NCBI GenBank assembly: GCA_046293395.1
Contig: JBKBOU010000001.1
Span: 434,001-498,000 of the forward strand
DNA: 64,000 nucleotides
Direction of reading: 5' to 3'
From: CAYNRA01 sp046293395
GTDB lineage: Bacteria > Bacteroidota > Bacteroidia > Cytophagales > Spirosomataceae
Within the stretch, counting starts at the first letter, position 1, and every line of letters begins with the position of its first letter. The notes beneath the pieces were generated by a model. The model searched no databases, was not told where the DNA came from, and saw only the letters and a program-made list of their open reading frames with translations. A program made the position numbers and the translations under genes. This document shows, one piece after another, positions 35,680-44,524 of this stretch.

Positions 35680-36798
35680 ATGCTTTTTGCAACCATCGCG
35701 AAACATTTACTTCAGTTTACTTTTGATGCAGGTACATCGAGAGGGGTACTCAGACAAAAATATAGTTATTATATTAAAATACAATCCACAAAAAATACAG
35801 ACTATTTCGGAATCGGTGAAGTTGCTCCGCTCATCGGTTTAAGCCCTGAATTGGATGAACACTTTGAGAAACGAGTTCACCAAAGTATCACACATTTTAA
35901 TCAAATGCAACTGGATGAGACGCAACTAACAATCCACAATATCTACTTCCTTCTCGCACAAATTACCCAAATACCCGGGGCTTCCTCCCTCCTTTTTGGC
36001 TGGGAAACCGCCTTATTGGATTATCTAAACTTCGGAAAAAGACAAGTATTCGAGCAAACTTTTTCACAAGGTAAAAAGCAACCTATCGAAATCAATGGGC
36101 TGATTTGGATGAATGATTTTGAACACATGCAACAGCAGAGTCATCAAAAAATTGAAGCTGGTTTCCATACCATCAAAATGAAAATCGGCGCCATTCGGTG
36201 GGAAGAAGAATATGAATTGTTGACTCAAATTCGGACACAAAACCCCCATTTGACCTTACGCGTCGATGCAAACGGTGCGTTTGACGCTTCCAACGTTTGG
36301 AAAAAACTAGACGAACTCGCCAAATTACAAATCCACAGCATTGAACAACCTATTCAACCTAAAAACCATGTTTTACTGAAAGAACTTTGTGCACATTCAC
36401 CTGTGGCTATTGCTTTGGATGAAGAATTAATTGGCATTTACAGCGAAAAAGAACAACTTTTGAATACAATCCACCCGGCATACATCATTTTAAAACCAAC
36501 TCTCCACGGAGGGATTCAAGGTACAAAAGAGTGGATTTCATTGGCAGAAGAAAGAGAAATTCAATGGTGGATGACCTCCGCGCTCGAATCTAACATTGGA
36601 TTGAACGCCATTTGCCAACTAACAGCCACCTACCCAATTCACCTACCACAAGGATTAGGAACAGGCCAATTGTATCACAACAATATTCCTAGCCCATTGC
36701 ATGTGTCCAACGGCACTATTCAGTACAAAGAGGATGAGCAAGCGTGGGATTTTTCTGGATTGAGCTTCTCAGACCCAATTAATTCCTTTTCGGAGTAG
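35680..36798 (+). CDS. menC: o-Succinylbenzoate synthase (MenC), enolase superfamily
   Basis: 372 residues. Barrel enzyme that dehydrates SHCHC to o-succinylbenzoate in menaquinone synthesis. Catalytic Lys in the KxK motif (K166-M-K168), metal ligands D196 (DANG), E222 (IEQP) and D247 (LDEE), and second base K272 (LKPT) are all visible; 'TSALESNIGLNA' follows, as in MenC. Dipeptide epimerases share the scaffold, but the 'LESNIG' and 'LGTGQLY' ends favour MenC, and menD is also in this window. The 3' end overlaps hemF by 30 bp (convergent). Confidence 0.87.
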   Translation: MLFATIAKHLLQFTFDAGTSRGVLRQKYSYYIKIQSTKNTDYFGIGEVAPLIGLSPELDEHFEKRVHQSITHFNQMQLDETQLTIHNIYFLLAQITQIPGASSLLFGWETALLDYLNFGKRQVFEQTFSQGKKQPIEINGLIWMNDFEHMQQQSHQKIEAGFHTIKMKIGAIRWEEEYELLTQIRTQNPHLTLRVDANGAFDASNVWKKLDELAKLQIHSIEQPIQPKNHVLLKELCAHSPVAIALDEELIGIYSEKEQLLNTIHPAYIILKPTLHGGIQGTKEWISLAEEREIQWWMTSALESNIGLNAICQLTATYPIHLPQGLGTGQLYHNNIPSPLHVSNGTIQYKEDEQAWDFSGLSFSDPINSFSE

Positions 36799-37668
36799 TT
36801 CCAATGTATTTTGTTCAGGAGAATCAGGTTTGGGTTGGTGGTTGTATGCCCATTGCGCAAGCGGAGGCAAACTCATCAAAATAGACTCAGTCCGTCCATT
36901 AGTTTCTAACCCAAACTTCGTTCCTCTATCCCAAACCAAATTGAACTCGACATATCTTCCGCGGCGGAACAATTGCCAGTCTTTGTGCTCTTCTGTATAA
37001 GGAATTTGGTGATTTTTGGTCATGAAATGCGTATAAATTGGCGCAAATTGTTGACCAACACGGAGGACAAAATCAACTATTTCTTCTTTCGTTTTTCCTT
37101 CGCGCTCTGGTTTTAAGTAATCAAAAAAGATACCACCTACACCTCTTGTTTCATTTCTGTGCGGCAGATAAAAATAATTATCCGCCCATTTTTTATAGTC
37201 AGTGTAGGCGGTAGGTTTGTACGTGTCGCATACATTTTTCAACTGTGTATGAAACCAGGTAGCATCCGATTCGTCGATATAATGCGGGGTAAGGTCAATG
37301 CCACCACCAAACCAAAAATCACCGTTACTCATTTCAAAATACCGAACATTCATGTGAATAATAGGTACAAATGGATTTTGGGTATGCATGACAATAGAAA
37401 CACCCGTCGCGAAATAATCAGCGGATTCCGTGAGATTTAATTGTTTTTGAAGCGCTTCTGAGGTTTTTCCTTGGACTTGTGAAAAATTCACCCCTCCTTT
37501 TTCGATGATGCGACCGTTTGTTAAAATTCGTGAATGACCTCCACCACCGGAGTGATGCGACCAAGTGTCTTCCTGAAAAACACCAAGTCCATCTGTTTTT
37601 TCGATTGCTTCACAGATAAATAGTTGTAGATTCCGAAAAGAATCCGAAATAATTTCCTTTGATACCAT
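36769..37668 (-). CDS. hemF: Oxygen-dependent coproporphyrinogen-III oxidase
   Basis: 299 residues, usual length. Signature parts: 'THYIDESDATWFH' type segment ('GGGIDLTPHYI'), 'GVGGIFFDYL', 'RRGRYVEFNLVWDRGTKFGL' (quoted in pieces) and 'RTESILMSLPP'. HemF performs the aerobic decarboxylation to protoporphyrinogen IX in the cytoplasm, so the organism can use oxygen for haem synthesis. A TAATTTTG -7-like element stands at 37707-37700. Confidence 0.95.
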   Translation of the reverse strand: MVSKEIISDSFRNLQLFICEAIEKTDGLGVFQEDTWSHHSGGGGHSRILTNGRIIEKGGVNFSQVQGKTSEALQKQLNLTESADYFATGVSIVMHTQNPFVPIIHMNVRYFEMSNGDFWFGGGIDLTPHYIDESDATWFHTQLKNVCDTYKPTAYTDYKKWADNYFYLPHRNETRGVGGIFFDYLKPEREGKTKEEIVDFVLRVGQQFAPIYTHFMTKNHQIPYTEEHKDWQLFRRGRYVEFNLVWDRGTKFGLETNGRTESILMSLPPLAQWAYNHQPKPDSPEQNTLELLRKGINWV

Positions 37669-37699
37669 TATTTTCTTTTCAAATTTTGTAGCCCAAACA

Positions 37700-37707
37700 C
37701 AAAATTA
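37700..37707 (-). promoter_or_regulatory. Possible -7 element of hemF
   Basis: Minus-strand TAATTTTG matches TAnnTTTG, about 32 bp before the hemF ATG. No -33 TTG at normal spacing. Confidence 0.4.
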
Positions 37708-37739
37708 ACAACAATCAACACCTAATTACTAAAACAAAC

Positions 37740-38477
37740 ATGGATATTCAAGGAAAAAACGTGCTTATCACCGGTGGCAGCTCCGGACTTGGTGAAGCAA
37801 CCGCTCTTTTTCTACACGAAAAGGGGGCAAATGTGCATATCATCGACCTAAAACCACATTCTTTTCTGCCTACTACTGTAGGTAGTGTAACAAACGAAGA
37901 GACAGTACAACAAGCTATTGCTTATTTCGAACAAAAACAGAAGCACGTAGAAATATTGGTTACTTGTGCGGGGATTGCACCACCACAAAAGACATTTGGC
38001 AAAAAAGGAGTTCATGCTTTAACTGATTTCCAACGAGTAATAGAAATTAATCTCATCGGAACATTCAATTGTATCCGACTTGCAGCTGAAAGCATGTCGA
38101 GGAATAATCCAAATGAAGGCGGTGAACGTGGGGTGATTGTAACTACTGCTTCCATTGCCGCTTTTGATGGGCAAATGGGACAAGCAGCCTACGCGGCGAG
38201 TAAAGCCGGTGTTGCTGGAATGACCCTCCCGATAGCCCGTGATTTGGCTTCTTTAGGCATACGCGTGATGTGCATTGCCCCTGGGATTTTCAAAACACCG
38301 CTGATGGCTTCTTTGCCACAAGAAGCGCAAGACTCCTTGGCGACACAAGTTCCGTTTCCTCCCCGTTTGGGAGAACCGAAGGAGTACGCTCTCTTAGTTG
38401 GCCAATGCATAGAAAACGGCTTACTCAACGGAGAAGTAATTCGACTGGATGGGGCAATCCGGATGGGAGTCAAATAA
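37740..38477 (+). CDS. SDR, 3-hydroxyacyl-CoA dehydrogenase type 2-like
   Basis: 245 residues. NAD-binding 'ITGGSSGLGEATA', 'DLKPH' after strand 2, 'CAGIAPP', catalytic Ser in 'TTASIAAFDGQ', YAASK pair and 'APGIFKTPLMASLP'. This pattern ('AFDGQMGQAAYAASK', 'PIARDLA', 'GIFKTPLM') is that of HSD17B10-type 3-hydroxyacyl-CoA dehydrogenases acting in fatty acid or isoleucine breakdown. hisC follows after 42 bp; functional connection not evident. Confidence 0.83.
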   Translation: MDIQGKNVLITGGSSGLGEATALFLHEKGANVHIIDLKPHSFLPTTVGSVTNEETVQQAIAYFEQKQKHVEILVTCAGIAPPQKTFGKKGVHALTDFQRVIEINLIGTFNCIRLAAESMSRNNPNEGGERGVIVTTASIAAFDGQMGQAAYAASKAGVAGMTLPIARDLASLGIRVMCIAPGIFKTPLMASLPQEAQDSLATQVPFPPRLGEPKEYALLVGQCIENGLLNGEVIRLDGAIRMGVK

Positions 38478-38519
38478 AATAGGTAAAATACAATACATTT
38501 ATACACAATTTAATTTAAA

Positions 38520-39575
38520 ATGAGCAAGCTATCCACACTCATTCGGCCACACTTAATTGAGCTAACTCCCTATGCATCAGCACGTGACGAGTACAAAGGC
38601 AAAGAAGGTATTTTTTTAGATGCCAATGAAAATCCGTTTAGTTCCGTAACGGGCGATGCTTTTAATAGATATCCAGACCCACATCAACAAGCAATTAAAG
38701 ATAAATTAGCACAGATAAAAGGGGTAAATCCTTCTCAAATATTTCTTGGAAATGGTTCCGATGAGGCGATAGATTTGCTTATTAAAACATTTTGTGAACC
38801 CAAAAAAGAGAATATTGTCATCCTTCCTCCGACCTACGGAATGTACAAAGTTTGTGCAGATATTCAGCAAGTAGATGTTTTGAGTGCGCCATTAACGCCT
38901 GATTTTGATCTTGATTTGAGCCAAATTCAAGCAACAGTAAACGAAAGTACCAAGATGATTTGGGTTTGTTCACCAAACAATCCTTCTGGAAACCTAGTGA
39001 ATCAGGATAAAATTCGCCAATTATTGGTGACATATCCGGATAAAATCTTGGTTGTGGACGAAGCCTACATTGATTTTGTTCCCGAAAAAACTTGGCTGAA
39101 AGAATTGGATAATTTTGCCAACTTAGTTGTTTTACAAACCTTTTCAAAAGCTTGGGGAATGGCAGGACTGCGTATGGGAGTTGCGTATGCACATCCTGAA
39201 ATAATCCAAATACTAAATAAAATAAAGTATCCGTACAGTATCAATATTTTGACACAAAAAGCGGTTCTGGAGGCACTCAACCACGAAGACAAAAAAAAGG
39301 AAATGGTTGCCAAATTGAACAGCCTCCGGGAGGAACTTCGAAAGGATTTAGGTCAACTTTCTTTTGTTGAACATATTTTCCCTTCCGATTCTAACCAATT
39401 ACTTGTACGAGTGAATAAACCAAATGAACTGTTTACGTATTTGATTCAACAGAAAATTATTATTCGTGACCGCTCCAAAGTGATACTTTGTGACGGGTGT
39501 CTGCGTATTTCAGTTGGGACTAAGGAAGAAAATCAGGCGCTCGTTGCTGAAATGCAACAGTGGGCGACGAACTAA
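38520..39575 (+). CDS. hisC: Histidinol-phosphate aminotransferase
   Basis: 351 residues, usual length. PLP-binding Lys210 in 'TFSKAWGMAGLRMG'; also 'LDANENPF', 'RYPDPHQ', 'GNGSDEAIDL', 'CSPNNPSGN' and 'VDEAYIDF', all HisC hallmarks. It converts imidazole acetol phosphate to histidinol phosphate. In many Bacteroidota it lies in hisGDCB; here it stands without other his genes and follows an SDR gene. Closed by the hairpin at 39581-39612. Confidence 0.92.
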   Translation: MSKLSTLIRPHLIELTPYASARDEYKGKEGIFLDANENPFSSVTGDAFNRYPDPHQQAIKDKLAQIKGVNPSQIFLGNGSDEAIDLLIKTFCEPKKENIVILPPTYGMYKVCADIQQVDVLSAPLTPDFDLDLSQIQATVNESTKMIWVCSPNNPSGNLVNQDKIRQLLVTYPDKILVVDEAYIDFVPEKTWLKELDNFANLVVLQTFSKAWGMAGLRMGVAYAHPEIIQILNKIKYPYSINILTQKAVLEALNHEDKKKEMVAKLNSLREELRKDLGQLSFVEHIFPSDSNQLLVRVNKPNELFTYLIQQKIIIRDRSKVILCDGCLRISVGTKEENQALVAEMQQWATN

Positions 39576-39580
39576 AACGC

Positions 39581-39612
39581 AAACAGCCGGCATCAAAAAA
39601 TGCCGGCTGTTT
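39581..39612. terminator. Hairpin terminator between hisC and tRNA-Ala
   Basis: A 13-bp perfect GC-rich stem AAACAGCCGGCAT / ATGCCGGCTGTTT with a CAAAAA loop, between the convergent hisC and tRNA-Ala. The T tails are short, but the stem is strong. Confidence 0.7.
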
Positions 39613-39621
39613 GGAAAAAAG

Positions 39622-39695
39622 TGGAGAAGATCGGGCTCGAACCGACGACCTCTTGACTGCCAGTCAAGCGCTCTAGCCAACTGAGCTACATCCCC
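39622..39695 (-). tRNA. tRNA-Ala (GGC)
   Basis: 74 nt. The acceptor GGGGATG/CTTCTCC contains G3-U70, the alanine identity pair, and a U6-U67 mismatch. D-stem GCTC/GAGC, anticodon stem CTTGA/TCAAG with loop CTGGCAG (GGC), T-arm GTCGG-TTCGAGC-CCGAT, discriminator A; CCA not encoded. Confidence 0.95.
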
Positions 39696-39705
39696 ATATA
39701 CCCCA

Positions 39706-39736
39706 CAAAGAAAACAGAAAAAAGAAGATTACCCAA
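39706..39736 (-). promoter_or_regulatory. Probable promoter of tRNA-Ala
   Basis: Minus-strand TTG (39736-39734), 20 bp, TTTCTTTG (39713-39706). The spacing is ideal; the -7 element differs from TAnnTTTG at one base. Leader would be only a few nt. Confidence 0.5.
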
Positions 39737-39754
39737 AAATTTCCACAAATAGTC

Positions 39755-40225
39755 TTAAAAAGTTGTTCGCGTAACCCACGCAAGCCGTTTCCACCAGTAG
39801 GGCTGTTGGAGTAAGTCAATCCGGACACCCTTGCTCGTAGAAGCATGTAAAAAATAAATCTCATCTTTGGATTTTCTCTCTACGATAATGCCCGAATGAT
39901 TGATTTTTTTCTGTGTAGCCCGAAAAAACACCAAATCTCCTGCCTGGCATTTTTCAACCGCAATTTTCGGAAAAACCTCCGCTTGTTTGGCTGCAACCCG
40001 TGGGAAATCCCGTTGTACAGCCTGAAATGAATTGAACAACAAACCCGAACAGTCAATGCCTTCCTTCGACGTACCTCCATATTTATAGGGAGTACCAACA
40101 AAAGATAATCCAGCTTCTATGAATTGCCGACGTTGTTTATTTTCGGTTCTTTGAACTCTTTTTGAGCAACTCGACACCACAAAAGCAAGAAAAAAAAGAA
40201 CTCCGACGGTTGTGTTTATCTTCAT
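39755..40225 (-). CDS. NlpC/P60 cysteine peptidase lipoprotein
   Basis: 156 residues. Signal peptide II with lipobox (VVSSC, Cys20), then one NlpC/P60 domain: catalytic Cys59 in 'GIDCSGL', His110 in 'NHSGI' and the third polar residue His127 in 'LHAST'. Such enzymes cut peptidoglycan stem peptides (D-Glu-meso-DAP bonds) in the periplasm. Length is the minimal family size with no accessory domain. It begins 5 bp after the ppx stop and is probably translated from the same message. Confidence 0.9.
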   Translation of the reverse strand: MKINTTVGVLFFLAFVVSSCSKRVQRTENKQRRQFIEAGLSFVGTPYKYGGTSKEGIDCSGLLFNSFQAVQRDFPRVAAKQAEVFPKIAVEKCQAGDLVFFRATQKKINHSGIIVERKSKDEIYFLHASTSKGVRIDLLQQPYWWKRLAWVTRTTF

Positions 40226-40230
40226 TTACC

Positions 40231-41115
40231 TCACTTTTTTGTTTCTTTTAATGTTTCATAAACGAGCATCAAAATGCCGTCTTTCAATCCTAAGTCGGGT
40301 ACATAGATTTCTTCAGCACCTGCCCATCGCATAGCAGAAAGATATATTTCAGAAGCGTGAATAATCACATCTGCACGGTCTGGGTTCATCTTTAACTTAT
40401 GTATTCGCTCTTCTTCTGTAAAACTATCTAGGAATTGAATCGTCTTTTCTAATTCTACCAAAGTTGCACAACCTTCACTTGTTTTTTGGGCGTGATCAAC
40501 GAGTTTGGTGATATTTCCACCCGTCCCGACTGCTGTCACTTTTTCGTTATTTGGAATATTTTCTTCAATCCAACTGTGAATTTTCTTCCAAACATCTTTC
40601 GTAACGCGACCCTCCAGTAAACGTACCGAACCAATTTTGAACGAATTAGAAACAATTTTTCTGTGACCTTTGTAAATATTTAATTCCGTGCTTCCTCCAC
40701 CAACATCAATGTGGAGGTAGGTTTTTGCAGGGTCTAAAATCTTGACAATCACGTTATTAATCAATTCAGCTTCTTTTTCACCAGAAATCAAATGGATTTT
40801 CATGCCCAATTCAAGTTGCACGCGCTCAACAATATTGACACCGTTTTCAGATTCGCGCAGCGCAGAAGTTGCACAAATCATGTAGGCATCCACATCGTGT
40901 AATTCCATCAAGAGCTTATAAATGGTCAGTAATTTCTTGAGTTTTGCCTCTGTCAAATAACTGATTTTACCCGTCGTAAAAACATCGTGACCCAACCGAA
41001 GTGCATAGCGAACGTACTCCACTTTTTTAAAACTGATTTTCCCTTCGTCTGTCAAAACTGAGCTAATCTGCATTCTTGCAGCATTCGAACCGATATCAAT
41101 TGCGGCTATTTTCAT
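40231..41115 (-). CDS. Ppx/GppA phosphatase family protein (exopolyphosphatase-like)
   Basis: 294 residues, about the size of the two-domain short form found in Bacteroidota. Actin-like ATPase fold: 'AAIDIGSNAARMQI' (phosphate 1), 'YLHIDVGGGSTELN' (phosphate 2) and 'VGTGGNITKL'. Family members hydrolyse polyphosphate or pppGpp. The C-terminal HD-like domain of E. coli Ppx is missing, as is normal for the short form. Divergent from ybeY, with face-to-face -7 elements at 41138-41155. Confidence 0.87.
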   Translation of the reverse strand: MKIAAIDIGSNAARMQISSVLTDEGKISFKKVEYVRYALRLGHDVFTTGKISYLTEAKLKKLLTIYKLLMELHDVDAYMICATSALRESENGVNIVERVQLELGMKIHLISGEKEAELINNVIVKILDPAKTYLHIDVGGGSTELNIYKGHRKIVSNSFKIGSVRLLEGRVTKDVWKKIHSWIEENIPNNEKVTAVGTGGNITKLVDHAQKTSEGCATLVELEKTIQFLDSFTEEERIHKLKMNPDRADVIIHASEIYLSAMRWAGAEEIYVPDLGLKDGILMLVYETLKETKK

Positions 41116-41137
41116 TTATATATGGTTATTGAACCTA

Positions 41138-41155
41138 CAAAAATATATAAATTTG
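41138..41155. promoter_or_regulatory. Overlapping divergent -7 elements of ppx-like gene and ybeY
   Basis: TATTTTTG on the minus strand (41145-41138) and TAAATTTG on the plus strand (41148-41155) both match TAnnTTTG and lie back to back. The plus element puts the ybeY message start after the TTG at 41129, so the ATG at 41177 is the likely start. Neither has a -33 TTG at 19-21 bp. Confidence 0.4.
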
Positions 41156-41176
41156 CTCCAACGAAAAGTAATTCAC

Positions 41177-41602
41177 ATGATTTCATTTACATCTCAATAT
41201 CCCTCCTTCGATTTAAAGCCCAAAAACACGTATAAAAAGTGGCTTCGTCATATTGCAGCTGCCCATAAATTCGAGATACAAGAATTGACGTATATTTTTT
41301 TATCTGATGCAGAATTGCTCGAAATCAATCAAACCTATCTCCAACACGATACCTTCACGGACATTATCACATTTGATAATTCAGAGGAACAGCAAGTCAT
41401 TGAGGGCGATATATTCATTAGCGTAGATCGAGTAAAAGAGAACGCAGAGAAATTCAAGGTTCCTTTTCAAACAGAATTAAACCGCGTCATTGCGCACGGT
41501 CTCTTGCATCTTTGCGGATTTTTAGACAAGAAACAAGCAGATGTACAAAAAATGCGCGAAGAGGAAGAAAAAGCCATTCAACTTTTTGACCAATTCAAGT
41601 AA
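41177..41602 (+). CDS. ybeY: Endoribonuclease YbeY (16S rRNA maturation)
   Basis: 141 residues from ATG 41177; the frame opens at a TTG at 41129, but a -7 promoter element lies between. Zinc motif 'AHGLLHLCGF' supplies two His. The third, an His in the HGxLHLxGxDH form of other bacteria, is replaced: the sequence reads 'GFLDKKQAD', a substitution that I believe is common in Bacteroidota. 'DTFTDIITFDN' and 'IEGDIFIS' are normal. Role: 16S 3'-end processing and ribosome quality control. Confidence 0.9.
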   Translation: MISFTSQYPSFDLKPKNTYKKWLRHIAAAHKFEIQELTYIFLSDAELLEINQTYLQHDTFTDIITFDNSEEQQVIEGDIFISVDRVKENAEKFKVPFQTELNRVIAHGLLHLCGFLDKKQADVQKMREEEEKAIQLFDQFK

Positions 41603-41713
41603 AAAGCCAAAGTAAGGTGCTTTATCTACTATTTACACGTATTCATCACTTACAACAAAATAAACCTAAACTTGAGCGGATGAAATAAGTCTAAAGACAA
41701 ACAACTAGTTTAT

Positions 41714-44470
41714 ATGCGACTTATTTACATAACCACTTTATTTTTGTTGGGCAGTTTTACTGCCTTTTCACAGTTTGGTATCCGAGGAAGATTGATTGAT
41801 AGCCAAGAGAAAACAGGCGTTATCGGCGCGGCTGTTCGACTAACATCCGCCAAAGATACGACCAAGTCCGTAGGTGTTTTTACAGACATCGAAGGCGTTT
41901 TCCAGATAAAAAATATCGCAAACGGTACGTATTCGTTACAAATCACCTACATTGGCTACCAAACCATTCGTCGAAACATCTCAATACAAAAAGATGAAAA
42001 CTTAGGCGAAATGCTTTTTCAGGCTGAAAACAAATTATTAAAAGAAGTAATTGTGCAAGGCAAACAAGTCCGGGCAGAGCAAAAAGGAGATACCGTACAA
42101 TACAATGCCGATGCCTATAAAGTGAATAAAGATGCCTCCGCAGAAGAATTAATTACCAAAATACCTGGCATTACGACCCAAAACGGACGCGTAGAAGCAC
42201 AAGGGGAAGCAGTGCGGCGCGTAACTGTGGACGGACAGGAATATTTTGGGGATGACGCTGCGGCAGCTTTAAAAAATTTACCAGCTGAAATTATTTCCAA
42301 AGTTGAAGTTTTTGATCGCCTCAGTGACCAAGCCCAATTCTCGGGTGTGAATGACGGAAATACGGAGAAAGCAATCAATATCGTCACGAAATCAGGAAAA
42401 AATAACGGTCAATTTGGTAAATTTTATGGTGGATTTGGAACAGATGACCGTTTTGCTGCGGGAGGAAACGCCAATTATTTCAAAAAAACACGGCGTATTT
42501 CCGTCATTGGCTTATCCAATAATGTGAACATTCAGAATTTTGCGAATGAGGATATTTTGGAAGCCATGGGTGGAGGAAACCAAAATGGACAGCGATTTCG
42601 AGGAGGTGGAAATGGCGGAAACAACGATTTTTTTGTAGCGCCTTCCAATGGAATTACCCGCACGCACGCCCTTGGCATTAACTACAGCGATGCCATCGGC
42701 AAAAAACTCAAATACAGCACGAGTATTTTCCTCAATGACACAAAAAATACAGTTGAAACTACGTTATCTCGGCTTTTACTCCTTCCCAATCAAACCAATC
42801 AATTGTATGAACAACTAAGTAACCAAACGGGACAAAACGCAAATACGCGAATCAATGCACGCATTGAGTATTCACCGAACCGAAACAACCAATTTATCAT
42901 TACCCCACGGATTAGTTTACAGTCCAATGCTACTTCCACCGAATTAGTGGGTAAAAATTCACTTCAATCTAATTTTTTATCCCAACTTACAAGCCAACAG
43001 GCGATGGAGTCCAGTGGAAATTCGGTGAATGGTTCCATTTTATACAATCATCGGTTTGCAAAAGCAGGCAGAACACTGTCGCTCAACACGACACTTTCAA
43101 GTTCAGTGAATCAAAGCAATGCCCTACTATTCTCCGAAAATTTGTTTGCCAATAGCACAAACAACCAAAATATAGACCAGGAAACTCGTTCTGACATCAA
43201 CAGAAACGGACTTACAACTCGGCTTGAATACAACGAGCCCTTGAGCAAACAAAGCCAATTGCAACTTGGGTATGAAAAATCGTGGTCAACGACTGATTCT
43301 GACCGCAAAACATTTGACAAAGAACTTACTGAAAACCTATATAACCGCTTGAATATCCCGCTTTCCAATGAATTTATGAGTGACTACAATCTCGATAAAG
43401 GAAGTATCTCATACCGTTACAACAAAGGCCGAACATTCAATGCAAACGCCTCATTATCAGCCCAAAAAGCAACCTTAACAGGAGATCAAACCTTTCCGTT
43501 TGCATTTGATGTCAACCGTGAATTTCTCAATATATTACCGAATGCTTTTGTGCGCTATGCGATTAGTCCACAAAAAAATATTCGATTTTTCTATCGAACA
43601 TCCGCAAATGCACCGAGTATTACCCAGTTGCAACGTGTGATAAATAATACCAATCCTTTGCAATTACGAACAGGAAACCCGGAATTAGACCAAGAATTTG
43701 GGCATAATGGCTCGGTTCGGTACAGCAGTTCCAATTTAAAAAAGGGAACAAATTTTTATGCGAATATTGGGTCACAAATAACGATGAATAACATTACCAA
43801 CACGACGCTCATCGCCCAAATGGATACGACAATCAACGGTGTTTTGCTGAATAAAGGCACACAATTGACCCTACCGATTAACTACGGCAAAAGTTGGCGT
43901 GTGAATAGTTTTGTGACGTATGGTTTCCCCTTGACAGTCATCAAGAGCAATTTGAATGTGAACGGAGGGATAAGTTATACGAATACGCCGGGTTTAACCA
44001 ACGGACAAGAAAACATAGCGGAGAATACGTCTATAAACGGTGGGCTTGTGCTTAGCTCAAATATCAATGAAAATATTGACTTTTCACTCTCCTACCGTAT
44101 GGCTTACTCGTTTATAAACAACAGTTTACGTCCAGAGTTGAATAGTAATTTTTATACACAGAATGCCTCCGCGAAGTTCAATTGGATAAGTAAAAAAGGA
44201 GCAGTTGTGCAGTGGGAAGGAGCGAATACAGGTATTCGAGGATTGGGAGCAGAATTTGACCAGAATTTTACGTTGGTGAATGCCAGTATCGGGCAAAAAT
44301 TAGGCAAGAGACAAGCATCGGAATTAAAACTAACGGTTTTCGATTTATTCAATCAAAATCAAGCGATATCGAGAATCCTTACCGAATCGTCAGTAGAAGA
44401 TAGTCGTTCGTTGGTTTTACAACAGTATTTTTTACTCACTTATACCTATTTTCTACGTAAATTTAAGTAA
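41714..44470 (+). CDS. Outer-membrane beta-barrel protein with carboxypeptidase-like domain (TonB-receptor related)
   Basis: 918 residues. Signal peptide (cleavage near TAFSQ, residue ~20). A carboxypeptidase-D regulatory-like beta-sandwich at about 22-105 ('IRGRLIDSQEKTGVIGAAVRL', 'GVFQIKNIANGTYSLQITYIGY' in part), a plug-like region at about 130-230 ('ITKIPGITTQNGRVEAQGE', 'VTVDGQEYFGDD'), then a ~650-residue Asn-rich barrel of the outer-membrane beta-barrel family that is close to TonB receptors. Ends 'LTYTYFLRKFK'. No susD-like partner lies nearby, so a nutrient cannot be guessed. Confidence 0.87.
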   Translation: MRLIYITTLFLLGSFTAFSQFGIRGRLIDSQEKTGVIGAAVRLTSAKDTTKSVGVFTDIEGVFQIKNIANGTYSLQITYIGYQTIRRNISIQKDENLGEMLFQAENKLLKEVIVQGKQVRAEQKGDTVQYNADAYKVNKDASAEELITKIPGITTQNGRVEAQGEAVRRVTVDGQEYFGDDAAAALKNLPAEIISKVEVFDRLSDQAQFSGVNDGNTEKAINIVTKSGKNNGQFGKFYGGFGTDDRFAAGGNANYFKKTRRISVIGLSNNVNIQNFANEDILEAMGGGNQNGQRFRGGGNGGNNDFFVAPSNGITRTHALGINYSDAIGKKLKYSTSIFLNDTKNTVETTLSRLLLLPNQTNQLYEQLSNQTGQNANTRINARIEYSPNRNNQFIITPRISLQSNATSTELVGKNSLQSNFLSQLTSQQAMESSGNSVNGSILYNHRFAKAGRTLSLNTTLSSSVNQSNALLFSENLFANSTNNQNIDQETRSDINRNGLTTRLEYNEPLSKQSQLQLGYEKSWSTTDSDRKTFDKELTENLYNRLNIPLSNEFMSDYNLDKGSISYRYNKGRTFNANASLSAQKATLTGDQTFPFAFDVNREFLNILPNAFVRYAISPQKNIRFFYRTSANAPSITQLQRVINNTNPLQLRTGNPELDQEFGHNGSVRYSSSNLKKGTNFYANIGSQITMNNITNTTLIAQMDTTINGVLLNKGTQLTLPINYGKSWRVNSFVTYGFPLTVIKSNLNVNGGISYTNTPGLTNGQENIAENTSINGGLVLSSNINENIDFSLSYRMAYSFINNSLRPELNSNFYTQNASAKFNWISKKGAVVQWEGANTGIRGLGAEFDQNFTLVNASIGQKLGKRQASELKLTVFDLFNQNQAISRILTESSVEDSRSLVLQQYFLLTYTYFLRKFK

Positions 44471-44487
44471 GAAAAAAAGAAGAAAAC

Positions 44488-44524
44488 GAAGCCGCTTTTA
44501 CAAATGCGTTGTAAAAGCGGTTTC
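44488..44524. terminator. Terminator of the barrel gene, overlapping the end of the Lrp gene
   Basis: A 16-bp stem, GAAGCCGCTTTTACAA / TTGTAAAAGCGGTTTC (one G-U), loop ATGCG, with T tail on the plus side. It starts 18 bp after the plus-strand stop, and its right part encodes the last residues and stop of the minus-strand Lrp gene. Confidence 0.8.
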
